Positions 7,371-14,611 of a DNA stretch of 28,647 nt are shown piece after piece. The notes under the pieces were generated by a model. The model was not told where the DNA came from. It made no database searches and saw only the letters and a list, made by a program, of their open reading frames with translations. Positions within the stretch are counted from its first letter, which is position 1. The number at the start of each line of letters is the position of its first letter. Origin of the DNA: a virus. The position numbers and the translations under genes are program-made. The stretch covers positions 1-28,647 of the IMG/VR virus record IMGVR_UViG_3300032087_006300, one strand, 5' to 3'.

Positions 7371-9941
7371 ATGGCAACATCATTAGAAAATCAGTACATA
7401 GACGAGTCGTACCAAAAACTGGTACAAATTACAGGTTCTACAATTGCAGATGGTACAGGTAGTGCCATTACTTATTTAGATATATCTGCTTCTTATGCAG
7501 TATCTGCTTCAGTTGAAATTACAAAAGAAGTATCTTCTTCTTATGCCGATTTTGCTAGTACTGCTTCTTATGCACTAAGTGCTCCTGATACTACTTTTCC
7601 TTACCAAGGAAATGCAGCTATTACTGGTAGTTTAGGTGTTCAACAATCTGGTTCTTCTTACGCAATTGATAGTGTAGGTAATATAAAAGTACAAGGTACT
7701 AATGCTGCAATAGATGTAGTTGATATTAGTACAGGAAAAACAGCTGTTATACAATCAGATCAAGTATATATAAAAACTACTGCCACTGATGTTAGAGGTC
7801 CAATTTTTGATGAAAATGGTATACTTTTAGTATCTAAATCTTCTGACCCTGGTATAAGTGACAAGACAGTAGCTTTAACTACAAAAATAAACCCTTATAG
7901 TCCAACTTTTGATACAGATTGGGGGTTAAAATACCATAAAAGTATATCAGAACAATATGACATGCTAACTGTTAATACATCTACCGATGTAATGAAAACA
8001 AATTTAGCATTAAGTAGTTCAAATAGTATTACAGCTTCAGCATTCAAAGGAGATGGTTCAGGAGTAACAGGAGTTATTTCTGCTTCTTATGCAGTAACAG
8101 CTTCTTATGCTTTATCAACAGAACACGTAAGTGCATCTTATGCTACTTCAGCAAGTCATGCAGAAAATGCAGACACAGCTCTTTCAGCAAATACATCTAC
8201 CACAGCAGCCTTTGCCTCAGCAGCAGCAACAGCTTCTTATGTAGATTATACAAATGTAGCAAACAAACCAACATTAGTATCTAGTTCAGCTCAAATAGAC
8301 TTAGCACAAGCATTTGGAACAGCATCTCAAGCTTTAACAGCTTCTTATATTGATGCAGCTAATATAAGTGGTTCAATAACAAATGCAGAGTTTGCTGAAT
8401 ATGCAAACAATACTATTGTATATGGTAAAAACTTAACAGGAGGTATAATATCAAAAGGTACTCCTTTATACTTTACAGCTTCTGGTACGTCAGGTAATAC
8501 AGTTGGTGTATATCCAGCAGATGCAGGTAATCCTGCAAGAATGCCAGCAGGTGGTGTAGCAGGACAAGATATTGCTATAGCAGGAGAAGGAAGAGTATTC
8601 TTAGATGGATTCTTAAACGGAGTAGATACTTCAGCATTTAATTCTGGAGATGCAGTTTATGTAGCAGTAGGAGGAGGATATACAAATATTAAACCAACAG
8701 GCTCTGCTAACTTAATTCAAGCATTAGGATATGTAGAAAAATCAGATATAAATGGTTCAGGAGTAATTCAAGGATCAGGTAGAGCAAATGACGTACCTAA
8801 CATTACTCAAGATTATACTTGGGTAGGAAATGCAGATGGAGTAGCAACTGCTACAGCCGTAAATACTTTATCAGTAGCAACAGCTTCGTATGTTGACTAT
8901 AGTAATGTAACTAATAAACCAACTTTATTAAGTAGTTCAGCTCAAATAGCATCTGACATATCTGGTTCATTTACAGCAGCTAGTTCTTCATTAGCTACTA
9001 GAATAACTTCTCAAGAAAACTTTAGTAGTTCATTAAATGCTACTTTTGCAACAGATGCAGAATTAAATGCAGCAACAGCAAGTTTAAGTTCTAGTTTAGC
9101 AGTAGATATAGCAAAAAATACAATAACTGGATCAGATCAAGAAACAAGATTAGATGCTTTAGAAGGTAAATCATTAGTATCATCATCAGTATTAAGTTCA
9201 GCAGCACAAGGTCAAGTAAAACTTACTACAAATGGCGTTGATGGTTCAATAGTAGATTTAGGATTAGAAAGCACAGATTCACCTACATTTGGAGGATTAA
9301 CAGTATCTGGTTCATTAAAAGTAACAGGTAGTTCACATACAATCAAAGGTAATTTAACCCAAACAGGGTACACAACTCAGAACTTTAACGCTCCTGGAAC
9401 TAACCAAGAAGTAGCATTTTTTAATGTAAATGGTTCACAGGTATCTGGTAAAAATTACAATAGAGTATTTTATGGTCAAGCAGATTATCCATCATTTGGA
9501 TTAGTATATAATGATTACTTTGCATTAGAATATTACGACGGCTTTGGATATAATTTCGGTACAGAACTTGCGATAAATGGTAAACAAGCTGCAATTACAG
9601 CAGTTCCTTCTGGTTCTGGGTTTAGTAAAAGAGCTTCAATTGCTGTAGCAGATAACTATAATGGTACTTCATTAGCTAATATTTTTGGAGATAATACATA
9701 CATTAATGGTAGAGACTTCTTACAATTAAATACTAACTCTGGTGCTAAAGTATTATTAAGTGGTGGTGATGTACAAATTTCAGGTTCAACTGGTATAAAT
9801 GTAAAAGATACTGTTACCTTTAATGAAACTATAAAATTAACTGCACAAAATCCATTACCAGCCGGAGCAGTAGGTGAGTTAGCAGTATCTGCTTCTAATT
9901 TATATTACCATAACGGAACATCTTGGTCACAAATTAATTAA
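7371..9941 (+). CDS. Large tail fibre with ASYA repeats
   Basis: This 856-aa fibre-like protein is rich in Ser, Thr and Ala. Its first 340 residues contain at least eight copies of an ASYA/ASYV motif, usually as S-ASY-A-x-S-A-S, a feature of phage fibres that probably form triple-stranded beta stalks. A longer unit, ASYVDYxNVxNKPTLxSSSAQI, occurs twice (nt 8231-8300 and 8881-8950). Between the copies lies a globular segment with KNLTGGIISKGTPLYF and GEGRVFLDGF, then YTWVGNADGVATATAV, seen in hinge regions of marine phage fibres. The C-terminal end, PLPAGAVGELAVSASNLYYH, resembles a common fibre tip. No chaperone with an intramolecular protease is visible. It likely contacts the host surface. 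Its position after the connector, away from the baseplate genes, leaves open whether it is a head or tail appendage. Confidence 0.72.
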   Translation: MATSLENQYIDESYQKLVQITGSTIADGTGSAITYLDISASYAVSASVEITKEVSSSYADFASTASYALSAPDTTFPYQGNAAITGSLGVQQSGSSYAIDSVGNIKVQGTNAAIDVVDISTGKTAVIQSDQVYIKTTATDVRGPIFDENGILLVSKSSDPGISDKTVALTTKINPYSPTFDTDWGLKYHKSISEQYDMLTVNTSTDVMKTNLALSSSNSITASAFKGDGSGVTGVISASYAVTASYALSTEHVSASYATSASHAENADTALSANTSTTAAFASAAATASYVDYTNVANKPTLVSSSAQIDLAQAFGTASQALTASYIDAANISGSITNAEFAEYANNTIVYGKNLTGGIISKGTPLYFTASGTSGNTVGVYPADAGNPARMPAGGVAGQDIAIAGEGRVFLDGFLNGVDTSAFNSGDAVYVAVGGGYTNIKPTGSANLIQALGYVEKSDINGSGVIQGSGRANDVPNITQDYTWVGNADGVATATAVNTLSVATASYVDYSNVTNKPTLLSSSAQIASDISGSFTAASSSLATRITSQENFSSSLNATFATDAELNAATASLSSSLAVDIAKNTITGSDQETRLDALEGKSLVSSSVLSSAAQGQVKLTTNGVDGSIVDLGLESTDSPTFGGLTVSGSLKVTGSSHTIKGNLTQTGYTTQNFNAPGTNQEVAFFNVNGSQVSGKNYNRVFYGQADYPSFGLVYNDYFALEYYDGFGYNFGTELAINGKQAAITAVPSGSGFSKRASIAVADNYNGTSLANIFGDNTYINGRDFLQLNTNSGAKVLLSGGDVQISGSTGINVKDTVTFNETIKLTAQNPLPAGAVGELAVSASNLYYHNGTSWSQIN

Positions 9942-9947
9942 TAACTT

Positions 9948-10067
9948 ATGAGAACTTGGACAAGAGAAGAGTTAAATGCTCTTACAAACGAACAATTTAA
10001 TGCTTTAACAAAAGAAGAACAAGCTGAAGTAATAGAACAAGGAAGAGCATTTAAAATACAAGAATAA
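9948..10067 (+). CDS. 39-aa hypothetical protein after the fibre gene
   Basis: A complete ATG-TAA frame of 39 codons begins 6 nt after the fibre stop, in the position of a coupled gene. The product starts MRTWTREELNALTNEQ, continues with FNALTKEEQAEV, is strongly helical, and has an internal near-repeat (T-x-EE/EQ-x-NAL). Another 39-aa gene with an LSPEELQKAK segment sits in front of the tape measure (24258). No function is known. Start spacing, composition and the recurrence of the type make it more than a chance frame. Confidence 0.55.
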   Translation: MRTWTREELNALTNEQFNALTKEEQAEVIEQGRAFKIQE

Positions 10068-10085
10068 AGTTTAAAATATTTTATA

Positions 10086-10135
10086 GGGTAGGTTATTGAG
10101 TACTTTTAAGTCTGCCAGCACTAGTTTACCTACCC
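10086..10135 (+). other. Long-stem hairpin element B
   Basis: GGGTAGGT (10086-10093) and ACCTACCC (10128-10135) form a perfect 8-bp stem around a 34-nt loop that itself contains ACTTTTAAGT (self-complementary). The arm and loop start GGGTAGGTTATTGAGT matches hairpin A (2658-2673) outside a 3-nt block. It is followed five bases later by a separate intrinsic terminator, so termination alone does not explain it. The 159-nt gap 10068-10226 also holds that terminator and the next promoter. Confidence 0.5.
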
Positions 10136-10140
10136 GATTA

Positions 10141-10172
10141 AGAGTCCATTAAATATGGGCTCTTTTTTTTTT
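10141..10172 (+). terminator. Intrinsic terminator ending the head/fibre block
   Basis: AGAGTCC (10141-10147) pairs with GGGCTCT (about 10156-10162; one G-U pair) over a short A/T loop and runs into a tract of ten or more Ts. This is a textbook terminator at the end of the 2832-10067 transcription unit. Confidence 0.92.
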
Positions 10173-10181
10173 AGGTAAAAG

Positions 10182-10212
10182 TTGACTATGTATTATAAAA
10201 GTATTATATTGT
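10182..10212 (+). promoter_or_regulatory. Bacteroidetes-type promoter for the sigma-factor operon
   Basis: TTG (10182-10184), a 20-nt spacer, then TATATTGT (10205-10212). It lies directly after the terminator and 14 nt before the TTG start codon, so the 5' leader is very short. Confidence 0.65.
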
Positions 10213-10226
10213 AAATAAACTCTGTT

Positions 10227-10784
10227 TTGGATACACTTACAAAAGAAGAAAAACTCGTTAGAGATAGTATAACACAAATTTACGATCAATTAAATATTAA
10301 TTGTAGAAAAGTGTGCGGTGCTGGTTATGATAAACACGGTGGTGATCTACTGGCTATGTGTATAGAGTTTTATTTAGAAAAACCTCTAGAGTATCAGTTA
10401 AAAGTAATCAATGATGGTAAATTGGAGCATTTTCTCACCAAGATGATGGCGTTTCAATTAAAATTAGGCACAACCAGATATTATCATCATTATAGAAAGT
10501 TTAACGAAAGAATTAGAGATTATTTTCCTAATCATAATTATGGTAGAGATTATTTAAACGACAACGCTGCTTTTGCAGATGAAGATAATGAATCTTTGAA
10601 ATGTATTAAATACCATATCGATAAGTTAAACCCTTATGAAAAAATGATTATAAATGAATTCATTATAGAAGGTCTTACTTATACAGCAATTAGTGAAAAA
10701 TACAATATTACTTACACACATATTAAAAGAGATTTAATTAAACTAAAAAAACAATTAAAAAAACAATGTCAGCACTTTTTATAG
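10227..10784 (+). CDS. Sigma-70-family-like RNA polymerase factor
   Basis: This 185-aa protein has the arrangement of short sigma-70-like factors found in Bacteroidetes phages. A region-2-like half (residues 10-95) includes NCRKVCGAGYDKHGGDLLAM (25-44) and a helix ending TRYYHHYRKF (83-92). A C-terminal helix-turn-helix like region 4 follows: NPYEKMIINEFIIEGLTYTA, then ISEKYNITYTHIKRDLIKLK (about 135-174). Such a factor could direct host polymerase to phage promoters. The first codon is TTG at 10227; no upstream ATG or GTG is in frame, and the promoter box only 14 nt away limits the choice. The gene overlaps the next one by 19 nt and leads an operon of five overlapping genes. A DNA-binding regulator that is not a sigma factor remains possible. 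Confidence 0.68.
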   Translation: MDTLTKEEKLVRDSITQIYDQLNINCRKVCGAGYDKHGGDLLAMCIEFYLEKPLEYQLKVINDGKLEHFLTKMMAFQLKLGTTRYYHHYRKFNERIRDYFPNHNYGRDYLNDNAAFADEDNESLKCIKYHIDKLNPYEKMIINEFIIEGLTYTAISEKYNITYTHIKRDLIKLKKQLKKQCQHFL

Positions 10785-10948
10785 CTATTGCAGTAAATGT
10801 AGTTTTGATGATTGCTTTACTCTCAGTTATTTTTAAACCTAAAGTAATAAAATACTATACGGATAAAAGAAAAGTAAGAGAGCAACAAGAAGTTCAAAGG
10901 ATACAAAGTATAGTAAACGATTACTTACGACAAATTCAAAATGATTGA
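10766..10948 (+). CDS. Small single-span membrane protein
   Basis: This 60-aa protein has one clear transmembrane segment at residues 4-23 (LFIAIAVNVVLMIALLSVIF) followed by a basic, helical tail (KYYTDKRKVREQQEVQ, about 29-44). The layout is like an N-in, C-out single-span protein with a short coiled tail, as in small spanin or regulator proteins, but it is too short to match either. It overlaps the sigma-like gene by 19 nt and the next gene by 8 nt. Confidence 0.6.
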   Translation: MSALFIAIAVNVVLMIALLSVIFKPKVIKYYTDKRKVREQQEVQRIQSIVNDYLRQIQND

Positions 10949-11231
10949 AATAAATCTATTAAATATATTAGGTACAGCAGTTTTGGGTAACATGATTGCA
11001 CATTGGTACCTCCCAATACAACCGGCTAAGAGGGCGTTTATCAAGTTTTTTACTTTTCTTCCATTCATTTCTACTTCTCTTGATAAAGCCTTAAATTGCA
11101 GTAAATGTTCGAGTTTCATATTAGGGATTGCACTCTTTTTAAATATCCCTGCTGCAGCTCTTGTCGGTTTATTGGGTCTTATTATAAACTTTATAATCGA
11201 TTATATAAATTATTGGTATGAACGAGAATAA
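10941..11231 (+). CDS. Phage membrane protein with CxxC pair
   Basis: This 96-aa hydrophobic protein has about three membrane segments: near residues 6-23, 57-70 and 70-90. Before the second lies LNCSKCSSFILGIALF (52-67), a CxxC motif at the membrane edge as found in a family of small phage and bacterial membrane proteins (DUF1360-like). Its function is unknown. It overlaps both neighbours (8 nt and 14 nt) within the sigma-factor operon. A holin role can be considered, since no other holin/endolysin pair is evident, but nothing in the sequence shows it. Confidence 0.6.
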   Translation: MIEINLLNILGTAVLGNMIAHWYLPIQPAKRAFIKFFTFLPFISTSLDKALNCSKCSSFILGIALFLNIPAAALVGLLGLIINFIIDYINYWYERE

Positions 11232-11436
11232 TAAAGATTGGTTACTTAATGAGTTTCCAAAATATAGAGGTAGATTACTTAAAGGTGAAGTATTAAAAGC
11301 TTATTATGATGCAGAACGTATTTTACTTAATTTACCAGAAATAAAGAAAAGAGGTTGTGGTTGTCATTATGGATCTATGGCTAGAGAAGTTGATAGATTA
11401 TATGACCAATGGTTATCAAATGAAAATGAAAAATAA
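11218..11436 (+). CDS. 72-aa hypothetical protein with Cys-Gly-Cys motif
   Basis: This is a helical protein, WLLNEFPKYRGRLLKG near the start, with KRGCGCHYGSMAREVDRLYDQW (44-65) near the end. A CGC motif followed by a Tyr/Ser/Arg helix is a recurring feature of a small protein family in Bacteroidetes phages, with no known role. The start codon lies 14 nt inside the preceding gene. There is no membrane segment. It probably belongs to the early operon. Confidence 0.6.
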   Translation: MNENNKDWLLNEFPKYRGRLLKGEVLKAYYDAERILLNLPEIKKRGCGCHYGSMAREVDRLYDQWLSNENEK

Positions 11437-11833
11437 ATTTTACATGACAGATGATTATGTTAAGGAAGTCGAACATTATTTATATAACGACATTCCTCTT
11501 TCAGATCATCCTATCTATAAAGAGATAAACACAACTTTAGACCATAAATACTTAAAAAGTATTTTATTACCTGATGAAAAGTATAAACAACTAAAAGGTG
11601 AAAGAGACCATGTAATTTATACTAATAAAGGAAGGTTTATTAATACTAGAAAATATAGACAATACAAACCCACCCTTACGACAATAAATGTACACATATA
11701 TGTACAAAGACAAAAACAAAATGTACCTGAATTATTTGAAAACAACGGATGGGAGTTTGATATTAAACAAATTTTTGACAATTATAAAACAAACAATTGG
11801 ATGTTTGAATTTGGTTCAAAGTGGTGGAATTAG
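11420..11833 (+). CDS. Hypothetical protein, last gene of the sigma operon
   Basis: This 137-aa protein is not recognised. Three in-frame ATGs are close together (11420, 11426, 11444), and 11420 gives a short overlap (17 nt) with the preceding gene. A longer frame from 11357 would overlap by 80 nt and is less likely. The sequence is rich in Lys, Tyr and Asn, with a central beta segment TLTTINVHIYVQRQ and an aromatic end (NNWMFEFGSKWWN). There is no signal or membrane segment. Its stop codon is followed at once by the -33 element of the next promoter. Confidence 0.55.
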   Translation: MKMKNKFYMTDDYVKEVEHYLYNDIPLSDHPIYKEINTTLDHKYLKSILLPDEKYKQLKGERDHVIYTNKGRFINTRKYRQYKPTLTTINVHIYVQRQKQNVPELFENNGWEFDIKQIFDNYKTNNWMFEFGSKWWN

Positions 11834-11864
11834 TTGGTATTCTGAAGAAAAGTTCTTATCTTTA
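11834..11864 (+). promoter_or_regulatory. Promoter of the first lipoprotein gene
   Basis: TTG (11834-11836), 20 nt, then TATCTTTA (11857-11864). The spacer, TCTGAAGAAAAGTTC, is nearly the same as in the promoter at 12501-12531, so this is not just a consensus match. The start codon is 22 nt beyond the -7 box. Confidence 0.75.
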
Positions 11865-11886
11865 TAGTATAAATTAAATAAAGGTT

Positions 11887-12495
11887 ATGTTAAGAAAGTA
11901 TTTTTACACATTATTTGCTATATTATTAACAAGCTGTACGGCAGAAACTTATATTGAGTTTGATGACCTTATGCTTGAAATTAACGGATTAGAATTACAG
12001 TCTAATTTAGGTTTAGATTCTAGTTTGGTTGATAAACTACAACAAACAACAACACCTAAAGAATGTTTTGAAGTAGACATTAAAGGTATAGAAGAAAGCT
12101 TTACTGGTTATCTTGCTTTAGGTATTACTTTTGAAATGTATTTAAGTGCTATAGGTAGTACTATGCAATTAACTTTTGACAATATGACAGTTTCAAGAGT
12201 TGAAGAATGGGACGAGTGGGCAAAGAGTGTATATGGTGTAGATATAAATGTAGGTCATATAACATTTGATTTAAATAATTCAGATATAGATATGATACTG
12301 GTATATGATTATGATAATAAACAATATCTAATGACAATATTTACAAATGTACCAGATTATAATGATTCTCGTATACATTTTGGATTTAAAAAACCTACTG
12401 GTGTGCAATATGTAGATACTGACAATGTATTTTGGTTTGACTGTAGTAACGATGCTTTTACTCAAGGTATAGAGTGGGTTAAAAATAACTCATAA
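11887..12495 (+). CDS. Phage-encoded lipoprotein
   Basis: This 202-aa protein has a signal-peptidase-II signal: basic start (LRK), hydrophobic core, then LLTSC with the lipidated Cys at residue 17. The mature part is acidic, mostly beta with a central helix, and carries Cys51-like and C-terminal FDCSND Cys residues that might pair. No domain is recognised. It has its own promoter and lies between the early operon and the packaging genes, the place where lysogenic or host-modifying morons sit in other phages. A surface or periplasmic role such as superinfection exclusion (compare T5 Llp-type lipoproteins) is possible but untested. The segment after Cys (TAETY) does not match the Bacteroidetes surface-export signal well. 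Confidence 0.72.
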   Translation: MLRKYFYTLFAILLTSCTAETYIEFDDLMLEINGLELQSNLGLDSSLVDKLQQTTTPKECFEVDIKGIEESFTGYLALGITFEMYLSAIGSTMQLTFDNMTVSRVEEWDEWAKSVYGVDINVGHITFDLNNSDIDMILVYDYDNKQYLMTIFTNVPDYNDSRIHFGFKKPTGVQYVDTDNVFWFDCSNDAFTQGIEWVKNNS

Positions 12496-12500
12496 AAAAG

Positions 12501-12531
12501 TTGTTACTCTGAACAAAAGTTCATAACTTTA
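12501..12531 (+). promoter_or_regulatory. Promoter of the second lipoprotein gene
   Basis: TTG (12501-12503), 20 nt, then TAACTTTA (12524-12531). The spacer contains the inverted pair GAAC-AAAA-GTTC. The first lipoprotein promoter has the same spacer with GAAG in the left arm, which breaks one pair. Confidence 0.75.
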
Positions 12532-12547
12532 TATAAAGAGAAAAGAA

Positions 12548-12763
12548 ATGAATAAACTATATACATTATTACTTAGTATTTTATTATTTACGAGTTGTGC
12601 CAAAGAGTCATTAGAAATATGTGGTACGATTACAGATGGGAGGGTGACTATTACTTCTACAGGCGACGCGATTTTTCGATTATGGATAGATGGTAATCCA
12701 GAGTATGTTACACAATATACATATGAAAGTTCGACTATAGGCCAATATTTGTGTTTACAATAA
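12548..12763 (+). CDS. Small phage lipoprotein
   Basis: This is a 71-aa protein with a typical lipoprotein signal: MNKLYTLLLSILLFTSC, lipid-anchored Cys at 17. The mature protein is only 55 residues, starting C-AKES, which carries a Lys-Glu pair just after the Cys like the surface-export signal of Bacteroidetes lipoproteins (K-D/E-D/E). It has two more Cys residues (GTITD context and near the end) and is predicted beta. It is preceded by a promoter almost identical to the one ahead of the other lipoprotein gene. It may sit at the host cell surface; exclusion of other phages or receptor blocking are possible roles. Confidence 0.72.
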   Translation: MNKLYTLLLSILLFTSCAKESLEICGTITDGRVTITSTGDAIFRLWIDGNPEYVTQYTYESSTIGQYLCLQ

Positions 12764-12809
12764 TATACACATAAGTAAAAATAGGTATCTCATGACTATT
12801 TATACCATA

Positions 12810-12817
12810 TAACTTTA
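12810..12817 (+). promoter_or_regulatory. Possible -7 box before the terminase small subunit
   Basis: TAACTTTA is identical to the box at 12524-12531 and lies 13 nt before the start codon. No TTG stands 19-21 nt upstream (the bases there are atct), so the promoter is uncertain. Confidence 0.3.
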
Positions 12818-12830
12818 CTATATAGCGAAT

Positions 12831-13265
12831 ATGTCAACAATAGAGAGAGTTAAGCAGAAACAGGGAGAGAATAGGGAATCACCCACACACTCGAATCGAG
12901 AGAGATTAACCCTAGTAGAAGTACAGAGAAGGGTGGATGACTGTATCGATCTTCGATATAAGGCAGATAAACCTATCTTACAAAGACAGTGGTTGGATTA
13001 TTGTGAAAAAAATTATGGTGATAAAAGTAAACCACAATATTTAAACTATTGGATGTCTGCCAAAGAACAATATGAAGAAAGCTGGAAAGGAAAGCTGGAT
13101 GCATTATTAGAGCCGGCAATGCAAGAGTTAAACGATCTATTACACTCAGACAACCCATTGATAAAACAAAAAGCTATAGACCAAATCTATAAGATGTCAG
13201 GATACGATATACAAAAACATCACGTAGTAACCCAGGATATAACTATAGGGTTTGGACAAGAATAG
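12831..13265 (+). CDS. Probable terminase small subunit
   Basis: This 144-aa protein precedes the large terminase gene by 71 nt. The N-terminus is basic and polar (VKQKQGENRESPTHSNRER). The middle holds helices with LTLVEVQRRVDDCIDLRY, then WLDYCEKNYGDKSKPQYLNYW (about 51-71), in the form of a DNA-binding helical domain. A long helix (LDALLEPAMQELNDLLHS, about 88-105) for oligomerisation follows, and the C-terminus is beta (VVTQDITIGF), as in small terminases that contact the large subunit. The call rests on neighbour, size and layout. Confidence 0.62.
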   Translation: MSTIERVKQKQGENRESPTHSNRERLTLVEVQRRVDDCIDLRYKADKPILQRQWLDYCEKNYGDKSKPQYLNYWMSAKEQYEESWKGKLDALLEPAMQELNDLLHSDNPLIKQKAIDQIYKMSGYDIQKHHVVTQDITIGFGQE

Positions 13266-13302
13266 GAATAATTTATTATAAGAAATATCTATAGTAATTA
13301 TT

Positions 13303-13332
13303 TTGTTATTAAAATTAATTTTCTTATCTTTA
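13303..13332 (+). promoter_or_regulatory. Bacteroidetes-type promoter directly at terL
   Basis: TTG (13303-13305), 19 nt, then TATCTTTA (13325-13332). The ATG begins only four bases after the box, at about the expected transcription start, so terL may be read from a leaderless mRNA. Confidence 0.6.
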
Positions 13333-13336
13333 GCTA

Positions 13337-14578
13337 ATGAACATTACGCTCTTCACACCATATGCTAAACAGAATGAATTCATATCCAGATTTGCAGATA
13401 CTGATAATTTATTTGGTTGTGTTAGTGCTCCTCGTGGTAGTGGAAAGACTCTTCTAGCAATTAACTTACTACTTTACTGGTTATTACAACAACACAATAG
13501 AAAAGGTGGTTGGATAGCTCCTGTATATTCACAGGCTAAGTCTGTAATGGATCAAATAGTAAATACTTCACAAGATGTTATAAGTTCTTCCAATAGAATG
13601 GAAGGTACTATAAATTTTATTAATGGTAGTACATTAAAGTTTCTCAGTAGTGACTCTCCAGACAACATAAGAGGGTTTAGATTTACTCACCTTATATTAG
13701 ATGAAGCAGCCTTTCATAAAGAGAATGCTATACAAACGGCAATACTACCTACATTAAACCCACTAGGTAAGAAATGTCTTATGATATCAACACCTAGAGG
13801 TAAGAACTTCTTCTTTAATTGGTACAATAAACCTGAGAGTGTATCGATGAAGTTTCCACTTAGTGAATGTCCTTATATCAACCCAATACTTATAGATGAG
13901 GCTAAAAAGAGTTTACCACCTGATATCTTTAAACAGGAGTTTGAAGCAGAGTTTGTTGACTCCGGAAATGACGTATTTGTAGGTATAGACAAAGTATCAA
14001 CGATCAACCTATTTGATTTAACTCGTAGAGTGGATGTATATGCCGGAATAGATACCGGTCTATCGGACGACAAGTCCGTACTAACACTTATAGATGGTAC
14101 CGGAAGAGTAAGATGGATAGAGGCTACCAATAAACAAAACATACAAGATATTGCCGAAAAGTTTTTATCTATCATGGGTCATTTTAACATAGTAGGAGGT
14201 TATATTGAAACAAACGGTATAGGAAGAGCAATGTACGATTTAGTACAACCGTTCTATAGACGCATTAGACCATTTAATACCAATCAGGACAACAAAACAG
14301 AAATGGTTCGTAAATTAATAAGTGATATTGAAAGTCTTAACCTAGAGTTACCTACACAAGAGTTACTACCAGAGTTACACTCAGAGTTTAGCACATACAC
14401 TTATAAGATGTCGGCCAATGGTAAACTTTCGTTTACTCACATGCCAGGAACGCATGATGACTATATTGACTCATTGATGCTTGCCAATTATTCAAGAGTA
14501 CAATTTATAAAACGCAACAATATTCGTATCAAATCAACCCAAGGGGTTAAAACAAACTGGGGTAAACTACCTACATAG
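13337..14578 (+). CDS. terL: Terminase large subunit
   Basis: This 413-aa protein is the ATP-driven motor that packages DNA into the prohead and cuts it. The ATPase half has Walker A APRGSGKT (31-38), Walker B HLILDEAA (118-125, D122 E123) and the coupling motif ISTPRG (150-155). The RNase-H-like nuclease half has VYAGIDTGLSDDKS (234-247, D239), YIETNGIG (289-296, E291) and HDDYIDSLMLA (373-383), which supply the acidic metal ligands. All key residues are present and the length is normal. It is preceded by its own promoter and followed by the tail assembly chaperone gene, not the portal. The nuclease motifs are complete, so it should be active. Headful or cos packaging cannot be decided from sequence. 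Confidence 0.95.
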   Translation: MNITLFTPYAKQNEFISRFADTDNLFGCVSAPRGSGKTLLAINLLLYWLLQQHNRKGGWIAPVYSQAKSVMDQIVNTSQDVISSSNRMEGTINFINGSTLKFLSSDSPDNIRGFRFTHLILDEAAFHKENAIQTAILPTLNPLGKKCLMISTPRGKNFFFNWYNKPESVSMKFPLSECPYINPILIDEAKKSLPPDIFKQEFEAEFVDSGNDVFVGIDKVSTINLFDLTRRVDVYAGIDTGLSDDKSVLTLIDGTGRVRWIEATNKQNIQDIAEKFLSIMGHFNIVGGYIETNGIGRAMYDLVQPFYRRIRPFNTNQDNKTEMVRKLISDIESLNLELPTQELLPELHSEFSTYTYKMSANGKLSFTHMPGTHDDYIDSLMLANYSRVQFIKRNNIRIKSTQGVKTNWGKLPT

Positions 14579-14611
14579 ACAAGAAGTAAACACACAGTAA
14601 TATTTATTTTT

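Noticed and set aside
11357-11419. Longer N-terminus for the gene ending at 11833
   Set aside because: It would overlap the preceding gene by 80 nt; three ATGs just downstream give the usual short overlap.
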